A stretch of 64,000 nucleotides of DNA, taken from the NCBI GenBank assembly GCA_900317745.1, contig ONHW01000004.1, positions 1 to 64,000 of the forward strand, read 5' to 3'. Position numbers and translations under genes: made by a program. The notes beneath the pieces were generated by a model. That model did not search any database. It was given only the letters and a program-made list of their open reading frames with translations, and had not been told where the DNA came from. The stretch comes from an uncultured Bacteroidales bacterium (GTDB taxonomy: Bacteria > Bacteroidota > Bacteroidia > Bacteroidales > Paludibacteraceae). Shown in pieces: positions 26,779 to 36,025 of the stretch (position 1 is the first letter of the stretch; each line of letters opens with the position of its first letter).

Positions 26779-28812
26779 ATGCAAAAATTTACCACGCTCA
26801 TGGCAGCAACAGTGGCCCTCTTCGGTTGCCAAGTCAGCAAGCCGAACTACGAATCTGTAATGGATTATCCGGTTAAGTCCGGTAGCGTTCAAGAGGTGAC
26901 CTACAGTCCTGCTTCCACACAGTTCTCGTTATGGAGTCCGAATGCCGATTCCGTACAGTTAAGTATCTATGAGTCCGCCGAGTCCGCCGCACCGATATGC
27001 CGGCAGTGGCTCAAACGTCAAAAGGACGGCTCGTGGCAGGCTGCGGTCAAAGGTGACCTCCTGGGTCAGTTCTATGCGTTCCGCGTATGGGATCCGCTGC
27101 TGCAGTACGAGCAGGAGGAGACCCCGGGTATCTTCGCCACAGCAGTGGGTGTGAACGGCCGTCGCGGTGCTATCATCGATATGCGCAGCACCGATCCCGA
27201 AGGGTGGAGTAGCGACAGCCGTCCGGCTATGAGCCGGGTGGCGGATGCCGTGATCTACGAGTTGCATCACCGCGACTATTCGATTGATCCGTCCTCCGGC
27301 GTGGAGCATAGGGGTAAGTTCCTCGCTCTGACAGAGCACGGTACGCTTTCGCCGCAGGGATTAGCTACGGGTATCGACCATCTCAAGCAGATGGGCGTGA
27401 CGCATGTGCAGATTTTGCCGTCGTACGACTACGGCTCTATCGACGAGACGCGTCTGGCTGATAACCGCTACAACTGGGGCTACGACCCGATCAACTACAA
27501 TGTGCCCGAGGGCAGTTATTCCACCGATCCGTACGACCCTGCGTCACGTATCCGCGAGTTCAAGCAGATGGTTCAGTCGTTGCACGAGGCAGGTATTCGC
27601 GTCATACTGGATGTGGTGTACAACCATACGTACGATGTCGCGCACAGCAACTTCACGCAGACCGTTCCGGGTTACTTCTACCGCACGCGTGAGGATGGTT
27701 CGCTCGGTAATGCTTCCGGCTGCGGCAACGAGACTGCCAGCGAACGGCCGATGGTCCGCAAGTTCATGCTTGAGTCTGTACGCTGGTGGGTCGAGGAGTA
27801 CCATATCGACGGTTTCCGCTTCGATCTGATGGCTATCCACGATATACCTACTATGAATGCTATCCGTGCCATGCTGGATGAGATCGATCCTACTATCCTC
27901 TTGTACGGCGAGGGCTGGGCAGCCGAGACTCCGCTGCTCGAGGAACCGTTGCGTCCGATCAAAGCCAATATCGCGGCTATGCCGGGCATAGGTGCGTTCA
28001 GCGACGAACTGCGAGATGCGCTGCGCGGACCGTTCTATGATGATCATCAGGGCGCTTTCCTGGCTGGACTGCCGGGCAACGAACAGTCTATCCGCTTTGG
28101 CATAGTGGGAGCCATCGAGCATCCGCAGGTGGATATGACCAAGGTTAATTACTCGCAGCAGCCATGGGCGTTGCAGCCGACGCAGATGATCTCGTATGTG
28201 TCGTGTCACGACGATATGATGCTAACCGACCGCCTGCGCGCCAGCGTCAAGCCGGAAGGAAGTCGAAAGTCGAAAGTCGAAAGTCAAAAGACAATCTGCG
28301 ACGACGAACTGATGCGCCTGGATATGTTGGCTCAGACGGTAGTGCTCACCTCGCAGGGACTGCCGTTCCTGTGGAACGGTGAGGAACTGATGCGCGATAA
28401 GAAAGGTGTACACAACAGCTATTGCAGCCCGGACTCGATCAATGCTGTCGATTGGAACCTGAAAGCCCGCAACCAACGCTTGTGCGACTATTATGCCGGC
28501 TTGATTGCGTTGCGCAAGGCGCACCCGGCGTTCCGCCTTGGCGATGCCGAATTGGTACGCCAACACCTGGAGTTCATCGACACTCCGGAGTGCACCGTTG
28601 CTTTCCGCCTGAAGGACAATGCCGGCGGTGACGCGTGGAAGGATATTGTCGTTATCGCCAATGCCAAGCGCGAAGCGGTAAAAGTTGAACTCCCCGATGA
28701 GGAACCCTATACTGCCGTTGTGGCAAACGGAGTAGTGAATGCCGAGGGTTTGTTCCGTTGCGAAAAGACTGCAGTCGTTGCTCCACAATCCGCAATGATC
28801 CTGCATAAGTAG
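26779..28812 (+). CDS. pulA: Type I pullulanase lipoprotein
   Basis: A GH13 debranching enzyme acting on alpha-1,6 bonds of pullulan or glycogen; 677 residues. The lipoprotein signal is LMAATVALFGC. There is an N-terminal CBM48-like domain (STQFSLWSPNADSVQLSIYE), the pullulanase signature YNWGYDP, DVVYNHTYD, DGFRFDLMAIHD with the nucleophile Asp, LYGEGWA with the acid Glu, and a C-terminal beta domain. A KSKVESQK stretch near residue 495-505 is encoded by five heptamers (28261-28295). The ATG at 26779 gives the signal peptide; the longer frame overlaps the upstream gene. Confidence 0.92.
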   Translation: MQKFTTLMAATVALFGCQVSKPNYESVMDYPVKSGSVQEVTYSPASTQFSLWSPNADSVQLSIYESAESAAPICRQWLKRQKDGSWQAAVKGDLLGQFYAFRVWDPLLQYEQEETPGIFATAVGVNGRRGAIIDMRSTDPEGWSSDSRPAMSRVADAVIYELHHRDYSIDPSSGVEHRGKFLALTEHGTLSPQGLATGIDHLKQMGVTHVQILPSYDYGSIDETRLADNRYNWGYDPINYNVPEGSYSTDPYDPASRIREFKQMVQSLHEAGIRVILDVVYNHTYDVAHSNFTQTVPGYFYRTREDGSLGNASGCGNETASERPMVRKFMLESVRWWVEEYHIDGFRFDLMAIHDIPTMNAIRAMLDEIDPTILLYGEGWAAETPLLEEPLRPIKANIAAMPGIGAFSDELRDALRGPFYDDHQGAFLAGLPGNEQSIRFGIVGAIEHPQVDMTKVNYSQQPWALQPTQMISYVSCHDDMMLTDRLRASVKPEGSRKSKVESQKTICDDELMRLDMLAQTVVLTSQGLPFLWNGEELMRDKKGVHNSYCSPDSINAVDWNLKARNQRLCDYYAGLIALRKAHPAFRLGDAELVRQHLEFIDTPECTVAFRLKDNAGGDAWKDIVVIANAKREAVKVELPDEEPYTAVVANGVVNAEGLFRCEKTAVVAPQSAMILHK

Positions 28813-28877
28813 GGCGAAACCCTGTCATCCTGATTCAATCCTTCTCCCCTGACTTAGCATGTCATGCGAGTTATTCT

Positions 28878-28908
28878 GCCTGCCGCATTTTTGCGGCAGG
28901 CTTCTTCC
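28878..28908 (+). terminator. Hairpin after the pullulanase gene
   Basis: GCCTGCCGCA, TTTT loop, TGCGGCAGGC: a perfect 10-base stem followed by TTCTTCC. It is a probable terminator although the T run is broken. The bases from here to 29240 hold only AT-rich sequence, a TTTGTTTA-type imperfect repeat at about 28980-29045 and a GCATTTGATGC hairpin; no gene is seen. Confidence 0.6.
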
Positions 28909-29243
28909 TATATTGCGCTTTCCGCTAAATTTCGTACTTTCGTACATTTTCCCCTTCGGGCGTATATTTACGCCCGTTTGTCACTTTGTTTACATCACTT
29001 TGTTCCGTCACTTTGTTTACGCCATTTTGTTTAAGTTACTTCGTTTATTGCGCCTGCATTTGATGCAGGCATCGGCTTTGCCGTCCTTAGCAGCGTTCAT
29101 TACGTTCGGATAATATCCGAACAGCGGCTCTGTAAGTGCCGCCGATAATCGCGTCTATGCCTGGCATATCTATATGCTCTCCCCTAGCTTTCCGTTAAAA
29201 TTTGTATTTTCTTGCATATATTTTATGTATTTTTAGGATTTCA

Positions 29244-29275
29244 TTTGCAAAAGTCATATATTTTTCGTATCTTTG
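29244..29275 (+). promoter_or_regulatory. Promoter upstream of the restriction-modification genes
   Basis: TTTG, 20 bases, TATCTTTG. Transcription should begin near 29282, about 310 bases before the res start codon. Confidence 0.78.
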
Positions 29276-29281
29276 TAGCGT

Positions 29282-29547
29282 CTTTCCCGAAAGGGACTGA
29301 CAATTTACATAAAAGGCGTTTATTGACGCTTGTTTTGACGACTTTGGAATCTGCTACATTCTAATATTGTTATGTTCAAAACAATGCAACAATAGATGTC
29401 TGCGTTGGGTATATAACCGCACCTGCTATGGGTGTACTATATACTTATGCGGCGTAGGCTCTGTGTTGCTTGTATCTGGCATAACAGGGCTTGTAGCAGA
29501 GCCTCAAAGTCGCAGGACAAGCAAAAATGCAGGTCCTGCGCTTTTTT
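29282..29547 (+). ncRNA. Candidate structured leader or small RNA upstream of res
   Basis: The promoter above opens a 266-base region with no convincing ORF. It ends in a perfect terminator-like stem (CGCAGGAC at 29511-29518 with GTCCTGCG at 29533-29540) followed by C and six T. Other stems: TCCC-GAAA-GGGA at the 5' end, ATTGTT/AACAAT near 29370-29395, CCGCA/TGCGG (29417/29448) and GGCTCTG/CAGAGCC (29457/29497). It may be a free RNA or an attenuated leader of the res-mod operon. I could not match it by eye to tmRNA, RNase P, SRP or 6S RNA. Confidence 0.45.
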
Positions 29548-29594
29548 GTGCGGATTCTGTTAAAATAACGCTTTGGACAGTAAACAAAGCCATT

Positions 29595-32500
29595 ATGACA
29601 GATAACCCTATTCTGAACAATCCTTACGAGGAACCGAGGTTCTATTATGACACCGATGCAAGCGGTAATCTTGATTACACGCGTATATGCAATGGTCGCC
29701 GTCCTTATACCTCGCAAATCAATATCACGCCGCATACAGCTCAGGAGCGTAGTATGTTTAGCGGAAGTGATTTCGAAGAGTCCGACCCCAATGCGCGATT
29801 TATCAATGCTATCCGCGAAGAAGTAAAGAAATGGCGAGAAGCGGACTATCCCAACACAACGCGTGTTACAAAAGAATTGCTGCATTTTTGGTTCTGTAAT
29901 TCGGAGCGTCAGCCGGAGCAATCTTTGTTTTTCTGTCAACGGGAAGCTGTAGAGACAGCTATTTATCTCAACGAAGTTGCCGACCGTGACCCAAATAAAG
30001 GACGTGCTTTGCTGCATGAGTTGCAAGAGCGTAGGGAAACCATATCGCTTAATTCGGATGATATCCTTCCCCGTACGGCTTTCAAAATGGCGACCGGAAC
30101 CGGTAAAACGGTTGTCATGGCTATGCTGATTCTATATAACTATATCAACAAGCACGAATATCATGCAGATACACGCTTTGCGGACCATTTCCTTTTAGTG
30201 GCACCGGGAATAACCATTCGTGACCGTCTTTCTGTTCTTTATATAGATGAGCGGAAGTTGCATAATAACTACGATAAAAATGACTATTACCATCAACGGG
30301 GACTTATACCCGAACAATACGAGAATATATTGGGAGGACTGAATGCGGCAATTACGATAACTAATTACCACCAGTTTGAACCCAAAGTGTTTACTGGAAA
30401 GAAAGCTTCTCCGATGGATGGTAAACTCGTATATAACAAGGATACACGCCAACTGGAGAAACAATCCGATAAAGAAGAATACTTTTCCGTTTTATCGCGT
30501 CTGCTCGGACGTAATATGCGTGGCAAACGTATTCTTGTTGTCAACGATGAAGCACACCATTGTTACCTGCCTAAATCTGCGCAGAAAGCCAAAGATGATG
30601 AGGAGCGAGAGACAGAAGAGGAGAATCAAAAGGCGATGGTTTGGTTCGAGGGATTGCGCCAAATGAGGCTTTGCGGTTATCGCGTACAACAGGTATATGA
30701 TCTAAGTGCCACACCTTACTACCTAAAGGGATCCGGTTATCCGGAATATAGTCTTTTCCCGTGGGTGGTAAGTGATTTTGGCTTGGTGGATGCTATCGAA
30801 TCCGGTTTGGTAAAAATACCATTCTTACCAGCCATAGATGATAGCCACAATCTGACAGAACCGGTACTAAGAAATATATATGAGCCTATCCGTCGAGAGT
30901 TGCCGAAGAAAGGTCAGAAAGCAGTCCGCAAAGCGGCGAAAGAGAGCGGAGAAACGATCGTGGAGCAACCGCCAATTTTACCATCTCTTCTTACTGTCGC
31001 TTTGCAGCAGTTTGTAAAGGATTACGAGGACTACGACCGAGGTATGCGTGAGGCAACAGAGGCAAAAGCAAACCTGTTTACTACGCCTCCGGTGTTTATC
31101 GTTGTATGCAACAATACTACCGTTAGTCGTGAGGTCTATCGTTATATTGCCGGATATGAAACATTAAACGAACAAGGCGAACCGCTTTATATAGACGGTG
31201 CTTTTCCTCTTTTCTCCAATTACAAGGATGGCATAGCCAAATCAAAAGCTCCAACACTTCTTATCGACTCTACTGCTATAGATGAAGCGGGAGCAACGAT
31301 CTCGGATGAGTTCAAGCATACCTTCCATACGGAGATAGAGCAATTCAAACGCGACTATGCGGTATTGCACGGAGCAGGAAGTGCTGACAAACTGACGGAT
31401 GGAGATATTCTTCGTGAAGTGGTTAATACGGTGGGCAAGCATGGTATGTTGGGACATCATATCCGCTGCATTGTATCAGTCTCCATGCTCACAGAAGGAT
31501 GGGATGCCAATACGGTAACGCATGTAATGGGTGTGCGTGCTTTTGGTTCACAGTTATTATGCGAGCAAGTAGCCGGACGTGCTTTGCGTCGCCGATCCTA
31601 TGAACTGCAAGCGTACGATGCACGTACCGGCGAAGAAATAGAACCGCAAAACATGCGTAGATACAAGGCGGAGAATATAACCTATAAATTCTTACCGGAA
31701 TACGCACATATTATCGGTATTCCGTTCAAGTCATTCAAGGGAGGTACAACACCTCCTCCAAGACCTCCCAAACCCAAGACAGTTATTCGAGCCTTGCCGC
31801 CACGTAGTCAATTTGAAATTACTTTCCCGAACATTGTTGGCTATCGGAGCGAGAATGAACAAGCCGTGATAGAAGCCGATTATACCAACGTACCGCCATT
31901 CAGGTTGGATTTCAATCAGATTCCTACGCAAACTACATTGCGTACCGCTGTTGGAGAGGAACAAGTGGTTCTCAAAAGCGAATATCGTAACCTGCGCGAC
32001 CAAGAAATCATCTATAATCTGACGCGTTGGGTGATTGATCATAAATATACGGATCGCGAAAAAGGACGCCAGTTCCAACTCTTTGCTGTATTGAAACGTA
32101 TTGTGACACTTTGGTACGAATCGCAACTGCAAATATTCGGTGGAGATGGCTCCAATGAGTTACGGCGGTTGGTTCTATTCTGGAATCAAAAAGAGGTGGT
32201 AGAGAGCATCTATGAAGGAATACGGGAAGCCAACCGGGAGAAATCGGAACGAATCACGGCTATCCTCAACTATCATAATCCCGCAGGTTCTACTGCGTAT
32301 GTACACGGAGTAACTTCGAAACCGGTGTACGAAACCTTCAAATCGCATATCAATTATGTGGTTGCAGATACGCATTCTTGGGAACAAATTGCGGCAAAGA
32401 CATTAGAGGAAATACCCGAAGTGGAGTGTTATGTCAAGAACCACTTCTTGGATTTCCGCATTCCCTATTTGCTCAACGGTAAGGAACACCAATATATACC

Positions 32501-32735
32501 CGATTTCATAGCCCGCATTGTGACACCGAAGGGCGAGGCGATTAACCTGATTATCGAGATTTCCGGCTTCTCAGACGATATTGAGGGTAGCAAAGATGCC
32601 AAACGCCAATATGTATCGGGGTATTGGTTGCCGGCAGCGAACAACCTTGCCAAATATGGTCGCTGGGACTTTATAGAGATAGATGATATAGATAATATTA
32701 AGAAAATACTGAAAGACAAAATACAACAGTTATGA
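29595..32735 (+). CDS. Type III-like restriction endonuclease subunit (Res)
   Basis: 1046 residues. A superfamily 2 helicase with ATGTGKT Walker A (about 166-172), NDEAHHCY (about 317-324), the DLSATPYY segment, the helicase C domain and QVAGRALRRRSYE motif VI. The C-terminal nuclease-like part has YIPDFIARI (about 968) and LIIEISGF (about 984). The lysine of a classical PD-ExK triad is not at its usual place; relatives with E-x-S/T-G are, I believe, known, so this need not mean inactivity. The ATG at 29595 matches the conserved N-terminus; the frame extends upstream only through the structured leader. The stop overlaps mod by 4 bases. Confidence 0.85.
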   Translation: MTDNPILNNPYEEPRFYYDTDASGNLDYTRICNGRRPYTSQINITPHTAQERSMFSGSDFEESDPNARFINAIREEVKKWREADYPNTTRVTKELLHFWFCNSERQPEQSLFFCQREAVETAIYLNEVADRDPNKGRALLHELQERRETISLNSDDILPRTAFKMATGTGKTVVMAMLILYNYINKHEYHADTRFADHFLLVAPGITIRDRLSVLYIDERKLHNNYDKNDYYHQRGLIPEQYENILGGLNAAITITNYHQFEPKVFTGKKASPMDGKLVYNKDTRQLEKQSDKEEYFSVLSRLLGRNMRGKRILVVNDEAHHCYLPKSAQKAKDDEERETEEENQKAMVWFEGLRQMRLCGYRVQQVYDLSATPYYLKGSGYPEYSLFPWVVSDFGLVDAIESGLVKIPFLPAIDDSHNLTEPVLRNIYEPIRRELPKKGQKAVRKAAKESGETIVEQPPILPSLLTVALQQFVKDYEDYDRGMREATEAKANLFTTPPVFIVVCNNTTVSREVYRYIAGYETLNEQGEPLYIDGAFPLFSNYKDGIAKSKAPTLLIDSTAIDEAGATISDEFKHTFHTEIEQFKRDYAVLHGAGSADKLTDGDILREVVNTVGKHGMLGHHIRCIVSVSMLTEGWDANTVTHVMGVRAFGSQLLCEQVAGRALRRRSYELQAYDARTGEEIEPQNMRRYKAENITYKFLPEYAHIIGIPFKSFKGGTTPPPRPPKPKTVIRALPPRSQFEITFPNIVGYRSENEQAVIEADYTNVPPFRLDFNQIPTQTTLRTAVGEEQVVLKSEYRNLRDQEIIYNLTRWVIDHKYTDREKGRQFQLFAVLKRIVTLWYESQLQIFGGDGSNELRRLVLFWNQKEVVESIYEGIREANREKSERITAILNYHNPAGSTAYVHGVTSKPVYETFKSHINYVVADTHSWEQIAAKTLEEIPEVECYVKNHFLDFRIPYLLNGKEHQYIPDFIARIVTPKGEAINLIIEISGFSDDIEGSKDAKRQYVSGYWLPAANNLAKYGRWDFIEIDDIDNIKKILKDKIQQL

Positions 32736-35341
32736 AAACCACACCGGTAGATGCCATTAAACATGATTCTGAACGCCGTGCCAACATCCCTACCACCGAA
32801 CGGGCAGGTGAAGAAGCATGTGTAGTAGCCGCAGAACCCAAGCAGGCTCAATATGATCAGTTCCGCCATGATTTCACACGTGGAAGGGATCCCGAACTCT
32901 ATTGGCTGAATAAATACCAGAATGATGACGAAGAAACCGAACGCGCAGACTTGCGCGTAGATATTCGTTCGCTCTATGTGCATGAGGATATACAGCCGGA
33001 GATGCTTATCAATCGGCTCTATTGTCTGCGCGAGGAAAAAAGTGAAGGACTACGAGGGCAAACGGAGTTGTTCGGCTCTGAAGATATGCGCACGGTGGTC
33101 GAAGATGAACTGGAACGAGTGGCGGAATACTATCGTCATGATATGAACTGGAAGAACCGACTTATACAAGGCGATTCGCTTCTGGTTATGAACTCGCTTC
33201 TTAAACGCGAAGGCATGGCGGGAAAGGTACAATGTATCTATATGGATCCGCCGTATGGAATCAAGTATGGCTCTAACTGGCAAATGCGTCTCAATTCAAG
33301 AGACGTCAAAGATAGCGATGAGAATGTCTCCGGCGAACCGGAAATGATTAAAGCCTTCCGTGATACATGGGAGTTAGGTATTCATTCCTATCTCAGCTAT
33401 CTGCGTGACCGTCTCGTCCTTGCGCGTGAACTGCTCACGCAATCAGGTTCTGTCTTCGTGCAAATATCGGACGAGAACGTCCACCTTGTGCGTAATATCA
33501 TGGATGAGGTCTTTGGTAGCGAAAACTTCGTAAGTCAGATTATTTATACGAAAACTTCAGGAGCAACGTCTAATACTTTAGGTAGTGTAACTGATTTTAT
33601 AATATGGTATGCAAGAGATATTGAGCAAGTTAAAGTTAGAAAACTATTTAAACCACTCCTATTCGAAGAATCTAATACATCATATAATTGTATAGAACTA
33701 GAAGATGGATCAAGAATGTCAATCAGCGAGTGGGAAACAAAAACCGGAATCAAGTTCGCATATAACACACGTCCTAAGGGTTCAAAATTATACAGAAAAA
33801 GTGATTTAACTTCTCAAACAGGGTCAGAGTCGATCAGATATCCTCTTGAGTTTGAGGGGAAAGTATATCAAGTTCCAGGAACAAGAGGATGGCGTACAAG
33901 TTATGAAGGAATGATGCGACTTATACAATTAAATAGGATAACAACAGCCAGAAATTCTCCACGTTTTGTTACTTATTTTGATGATTTTCCCTATACTGAG
34001 ATGAATAGCTTGTGGACAGATACGACAACTGGAAGTTTTTTAGAACCTAAAGTATATGTAGTACAATCTGCAACAAAAGCAATCCAACGCTGCCTATTGA
34101 TGACGACCGATCCGGGAGATTTGGTACTTGACCCGACTTGCGGAAGTGGCACAACGGCATACGTAGCGGAACAATGGGGACGACGTTGGATTACCATGGA
34201 CACCTCGCGCATTGCACTCAATATAGCCAAGAAACGTTTGTCTATGGCGGTATATCCCTATTATGAACTCTTTGACAAAGAGACCAAAAACATCCGTCAA
34301 GGGTTTGTATATAAGCAAGTGCCGCATATAACACTCAAATCTTTAGCTAATAATGAGCCGGCAGAAACAGAAATCCTCTATGACCAACCCAATGAGGATA
34401 AGACACGCATGCGCGTTAGTGGCCCATTCACGGTTGAGACCTTGCAGAACTTTAAGATAACACCACCGGAAGCATTGGAGCAACACCAAGACGAATCAGA
34501 AGAAAACCGTCTCTTTACACAGCGTATCTTTGACCACTTGCAGGCAAATGGTATTCGTAATGGCGACCGCACGCAGCAGGCAATCTTCCACGGACTGGAA
34601 ACAGAAGCTGGTCCGTATCTCCATGCGCATGGTTATTACAAGGATGCTAATGGAGAAGAACGACTTACGTATTTCCATATAGGACCGAAATTTGGAACTG
34701 TGTCCAAACAAGCGGTTACGATGGCTTTGAGGGAGTTCCGTTCTAAGAACCAAACCGAAGGTGCTTCATGGCTCGTTATATTGGGTTTCTCATTCGAGGA
34801 TAATATCAATGAGAAAGATTATAACCTCGGTACATACCAAGTCTCCAAAGTGCGTATGCACGACGATCTGATGCAAGACGGTCTCTTAAAGAAAGACCGT
34901 GGAGCAGGTTCGTTTATCACCATAGGCGAACCGGATATAGAGTTGTTGCGTGAGGGAGATAATTGCCATATCGAGATTCGCGGTTTGGATATCTATGACC
35001 CGATACGTGACGATGTGAAAGCACGTTCGGTAGAAGATATTGCGTACTGGGAGATGGATGATGATTACGATGGAGAACAGTTTATCTGCCGTAGTCTGCA
35101 TTTCTGCGGAGGAGACAAGAAAGAGTTTGAGCAATGGAAGAAAGGTTTGAACCAATTGGCTTCTCTCTCCACTAAGAAGAAAGCAGAACGCACGCTGCAT
35201 ATTGAGTTTGCCGATGAGTTATGGGATACCTTATACACTTTCCATAGTGAGCCTATCCCATATCGCCAAGGACGACAAATAGCAGTACGTGTCGTTTCCC
35301 AGTTCGGCGAAGAAAGCACGAAAGTTCTCACGATGAAATAG
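32732..35341 (+). CDS. Type III-like DNA methyltransferase subunit (Mod)
   Basis: 869 residues, partner of the Res protein. Motif IV YMDPPYGIKYGSNW lies near 170-183 and motif I LDPTCGSGTTAYVAEQWGRRW near 465-485, an order (IV before I) of beta-class amino-methyltransferases, so N6-adenine or N4-cytosine methylation is expected. The segment between them, about residues 270-450, is the target-recognition region; its DNA is clearly AT-richer than the rest. ATGA overlap with res indicates translational coupling. Res precedes mod, the reverse of the classical EcoP1 order but common in this family. Confidence 0.88.
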   Translation: MKTTPVDAIKHDSERRANIPTTERAGEEACVVAAEPKQAQYDQFRHDFTRGRDPELYWLNKYQNDDEETERADLRVDIRSLYVHEDIQPEMLINRLYCLREEKSEGLRGQTELFGSEDMRTVVEDELERVAEYYRHDMNWKNRLIQGDSLLVMNSLLKREGMAGKVQCIYMDPPYGIKYGSNWQMRLNSRDVKDSDENVSGEPEMIKAFRDTWELGIHSYLSYLRDRLVLARELLTQSGSVFVQISDENVHLVRNIMDEVFGSENFVSQIIYTKTSGATSNTLGSVTDFIIWYARDIEQVKVRKLFKPLLFEESNTSYNCIELEDGSRMSISEWETKTGIKFAYNTRPKGSKLYRKSDLTSQTGSESIRYPLEFEGKVYQVPGTRGWRTSYEGMMRLIQLNRITTARNSPRFVTYFDDFPYTEMNSLWTDTTTGSFLEPKVYVVQSATKAIQRCLLMTTDPGDLVLDPTCGSGTTAYVAEQWGRRWITMDTSRIALNIAKKRLSMAVYPYYELFDKETKNIRQGFVYKQVPHITLKSLANNEPAETEILYDQPNEDKTRMRVSGPFTVETLQNFKITPPEALEQHQDESEENRLFTQRIFDHLQANGIRNGDRTQQAIFHGLETEAGPYLHAHGYYKDANGEERLTYFHIGPKFGTVSKQAVTMALREFRSKNQTEGASWLVILGFSFEDNINEKDYNLGTYQVSKVRMHDDLMQDGLLKKDRGAGSFITIGEPDIELLREGDNCHIEIRGLDIYDPIRDDVKARSVEDIAYWEMDDDYDGEQFICRSLHFCGGDKKEFEQWKKGLNQLASLSTKKKAERTLHIEFADELWDTLYTFHSEPIPYRQGRQIAVRVVSQFGEESTKVLTMK

Positions 35342-35483
35342 GTATATTAAATGCTGAAATAGCCTTCTTCGAAAAGATGATCAAACCGATGGAATAAACA
35401 TGTGTTCATAAACACTCCCATGTAATTGCACTTTCTGCACTTTCGTGCCTCCAAAGTGCAAGTAGTGCAATGTCATTTGCATT

Positions 35484-35799
35484 ACAACTGCCTCAAAAAT
35501 TTCATGTGACCAACTTGACCAACTTGACCAAGTTCCGGTAGTTGGTCAACTTGGTCAACTTGGTCATGCAAAAAACTACCATTAAGCGCAGCGGTATTCC
35601 GTCGCCCATGCTTCGTTCATTGCGCCGGAATTTGATTCTGGCACGGCTCTTCGAGCCGCCTGTGTGTCCCGTGTCCGGCGCTTCTAACGCCGGAGCAGTG
35701 TCTTGTGCTCGCGATTTCTATGAGCGAGTATGATTGGTGTCTTGTGTTCGCGGCTGTCTTGTACTGAAAAAAAGACACAACTGCCTCAAAAATTTTCAT
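35484..35799. repeat. 22-base direct repeats around a 290-base non-coding stretch
   Basis: ACAACTGCCTCAAAAATTT(T)CAT occurs at 35484-35505 and again at 35777-35799, the second with one extra T. Between them lie the 9-mer inverted repeat and a region of GC-rich short stems (GCCGGA, GGCTCTTCGAGCC). No gene is credited; the short frame at 35542-35733 is not protein-like. Confidence 0.7.
35507..35566. repeat. Long inverted repeat of TGACCAACT-type 9-mers
   Basis: Left arm of 25 bases built from GACCAACTT units, a 10-base loop, and a right arm that matches the reverse complement at 23 of 25 positions. A cruciform or RNA hairpin is expected. A sister structure made of GGCACAAGT-type units lies at 37273-37331, so the ATPase gene is bracketed by the two. 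Confidence 0.85.
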
Positions 35800-35895
35800 C
35801 CTTCGCGGGGAGAAAACCTGTACGACGCAAGGGCAGGAAATTAGATAAATCGTCTAAAACAGCGCAATTTGCAAACATCGTTTTGCAAATACTAA

Positions 35896-35964
35896 AATGC
35901 TTAATAGAATAAGCAGATTCTCGCAACTACTGCTTGTTATATTAAGCATTTTTTTGTATCTTTG
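35896..35964 (+). promoter_or_regulatory. Promoter of the ATPase gene with embedded inverted repeat
   Basis: The -7 element TATCTTTG is at 35957-35964, with CTTG 20 bases before it. A 21-base inverted repeat (35896-35916 and 35930-35950, 19 of 21 paired, core AATGCTTAATA) covers the -33 region. This looks like an operator for a dimeric regulator or a DNA hairpin that controls the promoter. Confidence 0.65.
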
Positions 35965-36025
35965 CACACCCAAAACAAACATACAGGATAAAGAAAGCAA
36001 AAGTACGACTAAAAATATAACAGCT

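Noticed and set aside
28859-29113. 84-residue frame between pullulanase and the restriction genes
   Set aside because: It begins over a terminator hairpin and is made of hydrophobic runs from TTTGTTTA repeats.
29367-29594. N-terminal extension of the Res protein
   Set aside because: The frame is open upstream, but that part is the structured leader with a terminator-like stem; the ATG at 29595 begins the conserved sequence.
32497-32600. Inactivated nuclease domain in the Res subunit
   Set aside because: EISG lacks the classical lysine, but I believe relatives with E-x-(S/T)-G occur in this family, so loss of activity cannot be claimed.
35542-35733. 63-residue frame starting in the 9-mer inverted repeat
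   Set aside because: Its start lies in the hairpin arm and its composition follows short GC-rich stems; no homology-like motif is visible.
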